From assembly GCA_049670505.1 (NCBI GenBank), contig JBATTK010000072.1, positions 1 through 12,906 on the forward strand: a stretch of 12,906 nucleotides of DNA, read 5' to 3'. Shown here piece by piece: positions 6,888-12,906 of the stretch (the first letter of the stretch is position 1; each line of letters opens with the position of its first letter). The notes under the pieces were generated by a model that was not told where the DNA came from, searched no databases, and saw nothing but the letters and a program-made list of their open reading frames with translations. Source of the stretch: JBATTK01 sp049670505 (GTDB taxonomy: Bacteria; Bacteroidota; Bacteroidia; Flavobacteriales; Flavobacteriaceae). The translations under genes and the position numbers were made by a program.

Positions 6888-6899
6888 GAAACAATGAGT

Positions 6900-7232
6900 A
6901 TGGGACTGGCAAAGACCGAAATGTTTACCGAAAGTCAAAATGAACTTGCCCTGATAGGCAAGGTATTCGCTCACCCGGCAAGAGTGGCGATCCTACAGCA
7001 CTTGTTCAAGGTTCGGTCATGCGTGTGCGGTGATTTGGTGGATGAAATAGGTCTCGCGCAGCCAACGGTTTCCCAACATTTGAAGGAATTGAGAACTATG
7101 GGGCTAATAAAAGGAGATGTTGAGGGAACCAGCGTATGCTATTGTGTCCATGTAGAGAACTGGAAATCGATGAAACAAAAGTTCGAGGGTTTCTTGAACC
7201 AGGATATTTCCGTCAGTGATGAATGTTGTTAG
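6900..7232 (+). CDS. arsR: ArsR/SmtB-family metalloregulator
   Basis: The 110-residue winged-helix repressor has the Bacteroidota ArsR pattern: an N-terminal KTEMFTESQNELALIGKVF, then AHPARVAILQHL, SCVCGDLVDEIG, and the recognition helix AQPTVSQHLKELRTMG (53-68) with a wing at KGDVEGTSVCYCVH. Cys41 and Cys43 fall in the metal-sensing helix, matching the CVC motif used by classical ArsR to bind As(III) or Sb(III). Extra Cys80, Cys82, Cys109 and Cys110 could also take part. The ATG at 6900 is preferred because relatives start with a similar MG-x-x-KT; an ATG two codons earlier is possible. The gene is followed 65 bp later by an arsenate-reductase-like pseudoenzyme, but no arsenite pump lies in the window. 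Confidence 0.85.
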   Translation: MGLAKTEMFTESQNELALIGKVFAHPARVAILQHLFKVRSCVCGDLVDEIGLAQPTVSQHLKELRTMGLIKGDVEGTSVCYCVHVENWKSMKQKFEGFLNQDISVSDECC

Positions 7233-7251
7233 TATTTTTTTAAACCTATTA

Positions 7252-7267
7252 ATCGTTTTATTGCGAT
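7252..7267. promoter_or_regulatory. Putative ArsR operator, copy 2
   Basis: ATCGTTTTATTGCGAT has perfect ATCG and CGAT arms around eight bases and repeats the site before arsR with two differences. It lies 31-46 bp before the ATG of the phosphatase-like gene, in the position of a promoter, so ArsR probably controls this gene on its own as well as by readthrough. Confidence 0.5.
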
Positions 7268-7297
7268 AAACAAATATTAATCATAAACCTATTCCCC

Positions 7298-7993
7298 ATG
7301 AAAACAGCGAAATTTTTAATACCCTTGTCCATGGCCTTTCTTTTCTTGGCTTTAAGTGCAAATGCACAGCGTTTGTCCACCAGAATAAAGGGAGAGGTAA
7401 GAACCCTTTCCGAGTCTTTTGATGCTATCCCCGAACAACGAAAATCTATGTTGGACCAGACTGCTTGGACCTTGACAGGAGTCTATCAACCGGAAAAAGG
7501 AGTGGATATCCTACTCATAGATTCGGATAATTCTACCATTAGTCAAATGGGACAGGCGTGGCTACAAGCGGCTTTTTATTATTTCCGATTGGAAGGTATG
7601 AATGTAGGGTCGGGGGGGCTGAACGCCGGACAAATCGACCCGCGGACCTTGACCGTTCTAGAAAACCGAAGCTTCAAAATCAAAAAAGGGAATTCGGACC
7701 TGTTTGAAGTCGATTTTGGTTCGGGTACCTGGGATTTTTATTCCAAGGCTTATAACGACCCGAAAAATACCCAATCCGACTATGTTGCCATTTTAATGGA
7801 CGCTGCCAGCCAAATGGAGCTCGAAAATGTTGCGTCTGCCGACCAGATTAAAAAACCCTTGACCTATGAATTGCAAGAGGCAGGGACAGGGAACACTTCT
7901 GTAGCCCAATTTGACCAACTCAACGAAACCATTGCCCGGGAAATGATTTATATCGCCCATCGTATTAAATTAAACTTTGCCGAAAATCAATAA
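7298..7993 (+). CDS. Exported, catalytically degenerate LMW-phosphatase/ArsC-like protein
   Basis: The 231-residue product starts with a Sec signal peptide (cut probably after ANAQ24). The rest follows the layout of the low-molecular-weight tyrosine phosphatase/arsenate reductase relatives found beside ArsR in Bacteroidota. The strand and P-loop region VDILLIDSDNSTISQMGQAW (69-88) corresponds to an expected ILFVCTHNSRRSH-type loop; VGSGGLNA (103-110) corresponds to the family's YSGGTEA. A later segment, DYVAILMDAASQ (161-172), corresponds to the usual MTCSQAD, followed by PLTYELQEAG for PITYEDP. The catalytic Cys is replaced by Asp75, and the loop Arg residues by Thr80 and Ile81. The later Cys of the SQAD region is also absent. 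Normal phosphatase or reductase chemistry is therefore impossible by the usual route. A binding or sensing role in the periplasm is inferred. The family match is from memory of patterns, not a search. Confidence 0.7.
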   Translation: MKTAKFLIPLSMAFLFLALSANAQRLSTRIKGEVRTLSESFDAIPEQRKSMLDQTAWTLTGVYQPEKGVDILLIDSDNSTISQMGQAWLQAAFYYFRLEGMNVGSGGLNAGQIDPRTLTVLENRSFKIKKGNSDLFEVDFGSGTWDFYSKAYNDPKNTQSDYVAILMDAASQMELENVASADQIKKPLTYELQEAGTGNTSVAQFDQLNETIAREMIYIAHRIKLNFAENQ

Positions 7994-8020
7994 GGGAGAA
8001 ACAAAGACAGCACAAAAACC

Positions 8021-8152
8021 CGACTTGTGGGATATTGATTTCTATGAATTTTGATATACCCCAAGTTCGGCCCTGTCCCAGGGCCTACACCCTTATGGAT
8101 GACGATGGATAATCCATTATCCATAGCACTCTTATGCTCACCGAGTGGGTGA
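8021..8152. repeat. Run of four inverted repeats (possible structured RNA)
   Basis: Four potential hairpins follow each other. The first pairs ACTTG-T-GGGATAT (8023-8035) with ATAT-A-CCCCAAGT (8054-8066), 12 bp with two bulges. The second pairs GGCCCTG (8069-8075) with CAGGGCC (8079-8085), a perfect 7-bp stem with a 3-base loop. The third pairs ATGGATAAT (8105-8113) with ATTATCCAT (8116-8124), perfect; TATGGAT at 8094-8100 can compete for the same right arm. The fourth pairs TCACC (8138-8142) with GGTGA (8148-8152). A small RNA or leader structure is possible. Confidence 0.4.
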
Positions 8153-8213
8153 CTTGTTTGATGTAACTAAAGTGTTGGAGAAACTGAACATAGAAAAACC
8201 TTATGAATTATAA
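8127..8213 (+). pseudogene. Possible 3' remnant of a lost gene
   Basis: An open frame after a TAG stop reads GDLFDVTKVLEKLNIEKPYE and ends in a TAA that lies inside the terminator hairpin at 8194-8220. A protein-like C-terminus ending at a terminator is what remains when the upstream part of a gene is deleted. It has no start and no recognised family, so this is weak. Confidence 0.15.
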
Positions 8214-8230
8214 GGTTTTTCTATCTTTTT
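8194..8230 (+). terminator. Strong intrinsic terminator
   Basis: AAAAACCTTAT (8194-8204) and ATAAGGTTTTT (8210-8220) form a perfect 11-bp stem with a GAATT loop, followed by a T-rich tail to 8230. It would end transcripts from the arsR-phosphatase-like unit and separate them from the 8459 operon. Because the stem starts with an A-run, it may also work on the minus strand. Confidence 0.75.
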
Positions 8231-8238
8231 TAACAATA

Positions 8239-8262
8239 AAAACCTTAAATATTTAAGGCTTT
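8239..8262. terminator. Second hairpin, palindromic, after the main terminator
   Basis: CCTTAAATATTTAAGG (8243-8258) is a perfect 16-base palindrome, extended by AAA/TTT outside one mismatch. Its left part repeats the AAAAACCTTA of the terminator 44 bases upstream. It may be a backup terminator or a duplicated copy of the stem, though AT-rich palindromes can also be operators. Confidence 0.35.
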
Positions 8263-8458
8263 CGGATAATTTAATTTATGGAATAATTCTTATTTTGTAA
8301 GTGTAATTTTCCCCTATTTACTATAACGAGAAAACTGAATTTAAGCTGTCCTTCTTAAATTCGAATGGCTGATGGACCTATTATGTCATTATATCTATAA
8401 TGGTTTCAAGCGGGTACATAGACTGGAATTTATATTAAAACCTTAAAAACCAACCAAA

Positions 8459-9148
8459 ATGGGAGAAAACCAAAGCATCTTATTTAAGTTCATTATTCCA
8501 GCAGGTATCGTACTTGTTGGACTTTTGTTGAGTTTTACTACAGATATTCTTAGAGATAAGACTATACCCAATAAGCCGTATAGTTTTGCAAGGGTACAAC
8601 TAATGTGGTGGACCTTGATTATCGTGTCGTGCTATACTTCTTATTATGGTATATATGGAGCTTTACAGGATTTAGATTCTTCGGCCTTGATCTTGCTTGG
8701 CATTAGCATCGGTACAACCACTGCCGCGCGCATCATTGATAACAATGAAATCAATAGGGGGATTAATAGAGATAAAAAGAATCAAGCATTTAACAATATG
8801 GTGTCCAATATCATTTCTGATGCTAACGGAATTAGTGTACACCGGTTTCAAGCCGTGGTTTTTAATTTAGTCTTCGGGTTGATGTTCATTGCGGAATTTC
8901 TCGATACTACAAAGGGGAATAAGTTTGTGGCGTTTAGTGCCATGGAATTAGGTTTAATGGGTATCAGCTCCGCAGCTTACGTAGGGCTTAAACTGAATGA
9001 GAACAGTCATGCAACAGCCCCTAGTAGCTCGGGTATGATATCAAATGCTACAGGAGCCGTAGCCCAGGAGGATTTCGGAGAAAGGGAGTTGAGGGATATT
9101 GATGAGACTTATTCCAGGGAGCAGTCGGATTTAAATGTACGGGGATGA
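8459..9148 (+). CDS. Polytopic membrane protein with internal duplication
   Basis: The 229-residue product has about five hydrophobic segments: residues 8-28, 48-68, 74-92, 131-148 and 160-178. A polar tail of about 50 residues, rich in Asp and Glu, follows. The membrane part shows two similar units: YSFARVQLMWW...LILLGISIG (41-85) and ISVHRFQAVVF...LGLMGISSA (125-172), sharing R-[V/F]-Q and L-x-L-[L/M]-GIS. A charged loop (NNEINRGINRDKKNQ, about 95-109) separates them. I recall similar R-x-Q-x-x-WWT proteins as unnamed membrane proteins in other bacteria but cannot assign a function. Its stop overlaps the start of the SH3/hydrolase gene by four bases (ATGA), so the two are translationally coupled. 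Confidence 0.85.
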   Translation: MGENQSILFKFIIPAGIVLVGLLLSFTTDILRDKTIPNKPYSFARVQLMWWTLIIVSCYTSYYGIYGALQDLDSSALILLGISIGTTTAARIIDNNEINRGINRDKKNQAFNNMVSNIISDANGISVHRFQAVVFNLVFGLMFIAEFLDTTKGNKFVAFSAMELGLMGISSAAYVGLKLNENSHATAPSSSGMISNATGAVAQEDFGERELRDIDETYSREQSDLNVRG

Positions 9149-10044
9149 GCAGGTATTCCGTTATAGCGCCAGCCTTGAACCTAAGAAGCGCCCCAACCTC
9201 TGCAGATCCCTTTAATATTTTGGGTGTCCTTTCATTTCAAACGGTTGTAGAGGTATTGGAACAGACTAGTGTCAGCTGGTGGAAGATCAAGACCATTTCT
9301 ACAGGTCTTTCGGGTTTTGTAAGTTCCCGTTTCTTAGCTCCCCTGGAAGATACACCTATTGTGGTGAAAGAAATTAGCAAGGCAAATTATCCTAAGGATA
9401 AAAGGGCCAGCTTGTTCACCAAGGGAATGATGCACAAACCTATTGGAACACCTAATATAGCCCACAGGGATGTCTCAAGCCCAGAAACCAAGCGCGAGAG
9501 TATCGGTATTTTAATCGATACCTTAAATGTGGAACACAGTGAACGTTACCGACCCACGGAGAAGAACACCTTTTGCAATATCTATGCCTACGACTTTTGC
9601 CACTTTAGTGATACCTATATTCCCAGGGTTTGGTGGAAGGAAAAAGCCATCAAAAAATTGTTGGAAGGACAACAAGTAGAGGTGCTATACGGTGAGACGG
9701 TCTACGAACTGAATGCCAACGCCCTGCATGATTGGCTCTTGGAATGGGGCGATGATTTTGGATGGAGGCGGATTAGTTTTGCCGAGGAAATGCAGAATGC
9801 CGTAAACAATGAGGGGGGTGTTGGAATCATCTGTGCAAAACGAAGGGATACCCGTTTTTCCGGACACATTACTGTGGTGGTCCCGGAAACAAATGCCCGC
9901 AAGGCAGACCGACAGGCCGGCGTGGTGCTACATCCTTTACAATCTCAGGCCGGGGGACGTAACCGAAAGTATTTTTCGAAAGCAGTAGGGGCATGGTGGA
10001 GAAAACAGAAGTTCTCCTCTTTCGTTTTTTATTATCACCCTTAG
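9145..10044 (+). CDS. SH3-type domain plus Cys/His hydrolase (NlpC/P60- or CHAP-like)
   Basis: The 299-residue product begins with a bacterial SH3 domain: ALNLRSAPTSA (10-20), VVEVLEQTSVSWWKIKT, and GFVSSRFL (57-64), the usual wall-binding pattern. After a linker of about 70 residues comes a Cys/His hydrolase-like domain: NTFCNIYAYDF with Cys144 as likely nucleophile, ALHDWLLEWGDDFGWRRIS, and GHITVVVPE with His241 and Glu248 as likely partners. The C-N-x-x-x-x-D and GH-[I/V]-x-x-V patterns fit NlpC/P60/CHAP-class peptidoglycan peptidases or amidases. No signal peptide is present, so a route across the inner membrane is needed if the wall is the target. It is coupled by a four-base overlap to the upstream membrane protein. 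Hydrolase assignment is by pattern, and another Cys-His amidase function is possible. Confidence 0.8.
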   Translation: MSRYSVIAPALNLRSAPTSADPFNILGVLSFQTVVEVLEQTSVSWWKIKTISTGLSGFVSSRFLAPLEDTPIVVKEISKANYPKDKRASLFTKGMMHKPIGTPNIAHRDVSSPETKRESIGILIDTLNVEHSERYRPTEKNTFCNIYAYDFCHFSDTYIPRVWWKEKAIKKLLEGQQVEVLYGETVYELNANALHDWLLEWGDDFGWRRISFAEEMQNAVNNEGGVGIICAKRRDTRFSGHITVVVPETNARKADRQAGVVLHPLQSQAGGRNRKYFSKAVGAWWRKQKFSSFVFYYHP

Positions 10045-10077
10045 TACAGGAGCGATTGCCTAAATAAATTTTATGTA

Positions 10078-10093
10078 CCAACACCCTTGTTGG
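10078..10093 (+). other. Short hairpin before the 837-residue gene
   Basis: CCAACA and TGTTGG form a perfect 6-bp stem with a CCCT loop, 18 bases before the ATG at 10112. No T-run follows, so it is unlikely to be a terminator. It could affect mRNA stability or translation of the downstream gene. Confidence 0.3.
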
Positions 10094-10111
10094 ATAACCA
10101 ATACCTAACCA

Positions 10112-12625
10112 ATGAAAAACAATGTATTCCTGATTACCCTGATGCTATCTCTATGTAGTGTAGGGTTGCGTTCCCAATCCACATTTGAAGATGCCAAACA
10201 CTTAGTTGCCTTTAAGAAATTGTATGAGCTGAATCAGGAAAAGATTACCCAGCCTGGCTTGAGTTTCACCGTGGTTGACCAGATTAATCTAGCCCGCCCA
10301 GAGGTTCAGGAATCGTTGGCCAAACTAGTCTTGTCATGGTTCAATACGGGAGCGAGGCCAATAACCGGGCAAGGCCCAAATGGTGCGGTTGCCTTGGGTG
10401 GCGCTGTGCCACAAGGGATTGGGGGACAACCGTCCCGATTGGCCACGGATTCCAACTTGAATGTCAGTGTACTTCAAAAAATCCAGGAAGAAATACAGTG
10501 GTACATTGCCTTTGCCGAGACAGACGCTCTAGTTTTTGATGATAACAAAACGCAATTGAAAACGTTAGAGAACTTCCCCAAATCCTTCCAGTATTTGCAG
10601 GCAACAGTTTCGGTTTTAGAAACCGGCATGAATGCAGGCAGTTTAACTGCTTCCGCGGGCTTGGGTTCCATTGTGTCCATTTCGCAGGCCGAAATCCTGA
10701 AGGGCATTACGGACTGGGCTTTGGATCGGGCCGAAAAAGAACTCATGCAGGCATTTTTACAAGATTGGTTGGATCGGTTGGATGCTGACCCGTTGTTACA
10801 AGAGATTTTTCCCAATACCCTAAATATGCTCTCCACCAAATCCATTACTACCTTTTTTACCGATGGAGATACCTGGAAAGCTACTTTTCAACAAGATTTT
10901 GACCAATTGCCCGCCCACATTCCAAAAATTGCAGATTTAGCGCTTAGGGAAGCGGGTGAACCGATTTCAATCGCAAAAAAGAAAGAACTGATATCAGGAC
11001 TGTCCACCGCAGTTACCTTGTTCGAGGCCTTGGGGAACAACAAGCGACCAGAAGAGACCCTGCAACTACTTTCCCAGGAAGCATTTCTTAGGGCGAATAA
11101 GCTGAAGGTTCATGAGGTGGCTACTATAGACCGCACTGTCATGGGGATAGGTACGCTCATTGCCAGTATCCAAAACAATTCAGGTGCTGTCCCTTCGTTT
11201 ATAAATCCCAGTGAGGTTCTTGCCCTTTCTAAAACCGAAATGCAGGTCTTTTGGAAATTGTTGTTCATAAGGGAACGGACAAAGCTGAAATATACCTTTA
11301 ACCTAAAGAATCCCGATGCAGAGATGATGTTCTACCGGACTATCCGTGATACGCTCATTTCTGACCTTCAGTTACGGTTGGCCCATGTGGCCGAAGGGAT
11401 TCAGGGAATGAACACTTTGGTCAATAAAATTGCAAAATCCCAGAACCAATCCTTTACTAAAGAGGCTTTCCACAACTATGTGACGCTGACTTTTGAGTTT
11501 TTGGAATTGGGTGTGACCACCTTAGAACATTTGGGAGTGAATACACTAGATTCCGCATCATTGGCTCTATACAAAGAAAAGTACTTAGTTGGGTATCAAC
11601 AAGTGTCCCAAATCATTGAGGGTATTAAAACTAAGCAATATGGCATTGTGGTATTGAATACGGTAAACCTACTTTCATGGATTAAGGATCTTGCCTCCCA
11701 GGAAAGAATTGTTGGTCAAGTTGAGGTTTATGTTTCAAAAGTCACCGAAGATATCGATGCTGCCAATCTGGCTGCGTTGGCCACCTCTTTGTCAAGTGTC
11801 ACCAATCAACATCTTTCTAACTATCCGGATACAAAAGAAATAGTTGAAAGAAAGCTTAAGGATTTTGAAGAAGCCCTTAAAAAAGAGGAAAATACCGTAC
11901 CCAAAGATCGCGTACTGGAACTGTTGCGATTTCATTTAAGATTAACCATTGAAGAGCATCGAGTTATGTTGAAAGAAATGGCCTCGGGATTCTTGACTTT
12001 GCAGAAAACCAGTGAGGCCGTGCACCGATATGGAAATCTCATGGTTAATATTGTTATGGCCGAGAACAGCGAAGATATTGAGAATGCGCTGGAAGTGGCC
12101 GCTATGGAGACGGGAGGTTATCTTGTAAAGCAGAACAGCAAGTTTTCCGCTACGGTCTCGTTCTTTCCCGGAATAGAGTATGGTTGGGAACAAATAGACA
12201 GCTCCGGTGGGCAGGATGGAGATGGCAGTTTTATCGGAGCAACACTTCCTATAGGAGTTGAGTTCGCTTGGGGCACTGGATGGAAAAGTACCATTGGTGC
12301 GGTGGGTGTTTTTGTTCAAGTGCTGGATTTGGGGGCGGTTTTGAACTACAGTCTGGAAAACGACAATAACGGCTTGGCCAATCGTACGGACTTCGGATTT
12401 AAAGAAGTCCTTTCACCGGGATCTTTTTTAGTAGCCCATCTCAAGAATGTACCTGTGAGTTTGGGGGTAGGGGTTAGTTATTCCCCATCGTTGAGGGAAA
12501 TTGGTATGGATGATACTACCATTGATGCCAATGCACTGCAATGGGGGTTCTTTTTGGGAGTAGACCTCAATGTGTTTACGCTCTTCGGAAGCGATACCAA
12601 AATTTCTTTGGAACAGAAACCGTAA
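10112..12625 (+). CDS. Large exported protein: helical body, beta-rich C-terminal domain
   Basis: The 837-residue product starts with a Sec signal peptide (hydrophobic to about residue 18, cut probably after LRSQ22). Residues about 25-670 are strongly helical, with many Leu/Ala/Glu-rich amphipathic stretches and a Gly-rich insert near residues 80-110 (GPNGAVALGGAVPQGIGG). Residues about 670-837 switch to alternating beta strands with Gly and aromatic residues: SATVSFFPGIEYGW, GATLPIGVEFAWG, STIGAVGVFVQVLDLGAVLN, SPGSFLVAHLKNVPVSLGVG and WGFFLGVDLNVFTLFG. That end looks like an outer-membrane or barrel-like domain common at the C-terminus of large Bacteroidota proteins. No TPR or enzyme motif is evident. 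It follows the hydrolase by 67 bp and is followed 10 bp later by another gene, so it belongs to the same unit. Confidence 0.8.
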   Translation: MKNNVFLITLMLSLCSVGLRSQSTFEDAKHLVAFKKLYELNQEKITQPGLSFTVVDQINLARPEVQESLAKLVLSWFNTGARPITGQGPNGAVALGGAVPQGIGGQPSRLATDSNLNVSVLQKIQEEIQWYIAFAETDALVFDDNKTQLKTLENFPKSFQYLQATVSVLETGMNAGSLTASAGLGSIVSISQAEILKGITDWALDRAEKELMQAFLQDWLDRLDADPLLQEIFPNTLNMLSTKSITTFFTDGDTWKATFQQDFDQLPAHIPKIADLALREAGEPISIAKKKELISGLSTAVTLFEALGNNKRPEETLQLLSQEAFLRANKLKVHEVATIDRTVMGIGTLIASIQNNSGAVPSFINPSEVLALSKTEMQVFWKLLFIRERTKLKYTFNLKNPDAEMMFYRTIRDTLISDLQLRLAHVAEGIQGMNTLVNKIAKSQNQSFTKEAFHNYVTLTFEFLELGVTTLEHLGVNTLDSASLALYKEKYLVGYQQVSQIIEGIKTKQYGIVVLNTVNLLSWIKDLASQERIVGQVEVYVSKVTEDIDAANLAALATSLSSVTNQHLSNYPDTKEIVERKLKDFEEALKKEENTVPKDRVLELLRFHLRLTIEEHRVMLKEMASGFLTLQKTSEAVHRYGNLMVNIVMAENSEDIENALEVAAMETGGYLVKQNSKFSATVSFFPGIEYGWEQIDSSGGQDGDGSFIGATLPIGVEFAWGTGWKSTIGAVGVFVQVLDLGAVLNYSLENDNNGLANRTDFGFKEVLSPGSFLVAHLKNVPVSLGVGVSYSPSLREIGMDDTTIDANALQWGFFLGVDLNVFTLFGSDTKISLEQKP

Positions 12626-12635
12626 TTAATCAAAG

Positions 12636-12906
12636 ATGAAAGGGGCCGCACTTCAAAGAAAAGTACGTCGTTTTAGCCGCGACGTATTGTTCCCGGATTA
12701 CAATGGCAATTTAGGGATACAATCCATTTTTGTTAAGAGTACGAAGAGCACCCATAAGGCGGTAATTCATATGGATGAAGGAGCAAGAGTTTCAAAAATC
12801 GATAGTTTGGCCACTTCTTATTTTGGTTCGGAGGGATATCAACTTGTTCCCAGGTTTGAAAAGCCAAACCTCTCTGCCAACATTGACGTGGGGTCGGGTA
12901 TTAGAC
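12636..12906 (+). CDS. Start of an unrecognised gene, cut by the window end
   Basis: An ATG ten bases after the previous stop opens a frame that stays open to the end of the window (90 codons). A stop in the same frame at 12627-12629 rules out an earlier start. The N-terminus is basic (KGAALQRKVRRFSRD) with no signal peptide; later parts include LGIQSIFVKSTKS, HKAVIHMDEGARVSKID and LATSYFGSEGYQLV. I do not recognise it. The tight spacing makes co-transcription with the 837-residue gene very likely. Confidence 0.7.
   Translation, partial: MKGAALQRKVRRFSRDVLFPDYNGNLGIQSIFVKSTKSTHKAVIHMDEGARVSKIDSLATSYFGSEGYQLVPRFEKPNLSANIDVGSGIR

Larger units (their letters stand above)
6669..6889 (+). pseudogene. 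Possible gene remnant in two frames
   Basis: The 275-bp gap between the ankyrin-PD40 gene and arsR carries protein-like sequence in two frames. One frame (6669-6776) reads SLKVAREISLSEEVFTVVKN and ends in a stop. The other (ATG at 6755 to a stop at 6889, 44 codons) reads DDISIENINGLSKEKGKG and runs into the arsR promoter. Together they look like one decayed gene broken by a frameshift near 6755-6776. I do not recognise a family, and a short real gene at 6755-6889 is an alternative. Confidence 0.2.
7994..8458. other. 465-bp non-coding, hairpin-rich region
   Basis: No gene of normal length fits here on either strand. The stretch from 8021 to 8262 holds six inverted repeats in series, detailed separately. 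From 8263 to 8458 the DNA is AT-rich and must contain the promoter for the 8459 gene, but no clear TTTG/TAnnTTTG pair is visible to me. Confidence 0.6.

Noticed and set aside
8069..8152. A tRNA-like run of hairpins
   Set aside because: No T-loop GTTC-A pattern, no plausible anticodon arm spacing and no acceptor stem pairing across the ends.
11942..12319. Long minus-strand open frame opposite the 837-residue gene
   Set aside because: It is a shadow of a well-supported coding region, with no recognisable motif or start context.

Overview
The window looks like a chromosomal segment of a marine-type flavobacterium (phylum Bacteroidota). The signs are low-to-moderate GC, signal peptides ending in 'AQ'-like sites, lipoproteins whose lipid-anchored Cys is followed by acidic residues (a surface-export-like signal), almost no Shine-Dalgarno sequences, and promoter elements of the Bacteroidota TTTG/TAnnTTTG type. 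No genus can be named from sequence alone. There is no tRNA, rRNA, CRISPR array or intact mobile element.

Left part (1-2310). Two tandem paralogous lipoproteins lie on the minus strand, followed by a minus-strand membrane fatty-acid hydroxylase/sterol-desaturase family enzyme. A TetR-family regulator is read divergently from the hydroxylase. Two near-palindromic sites centred on CTAG, exactly 40 bp apart, flank the hydroxylase promoter, so the regulator very probably controls this promoter.

Middle part (2311-6900). The TetR gene is followed by a small unknown protein and a P-loop kinase-like protein whose Walker A lysine is replaced. Then come a minus-strand lipoprotein, an AHSA1/SRPBCC-fold protein, and a secreted protein joining ankyrin repeats to PD40 beta-propeller repeats. 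A 275-bp gap before arsR may hold a decayed gene.

Ars-like pair (6900-7993). An ArsR-family metalloregulator is followed by a secreted protein that looks like the low-molecular-weight phosphatase/arsenate-reductase relative often found beside ArsR in Bacteroidota, but without the catalytic Cys and Arg. A shared 16-bp motif lies before both genes. No arsenite exporter is present.

Right part (7994-12906). A 465-bp non-coding stretch is packed with hairpins and includes a perfect 11-bp terminator-like stem. After it comes an operon-like run: a membrane protein with an internal duplication; a four-base-overlapping SH3 plus Cys/His hydrolase with no signal peptide; an 837-residue exported protein with a beta-rich C-terminus; and a gene cut by the window end. 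This cluster is the best candidate for an undescribed system, probably one acting on the cell envelope. Its function is inferred from architecture only.
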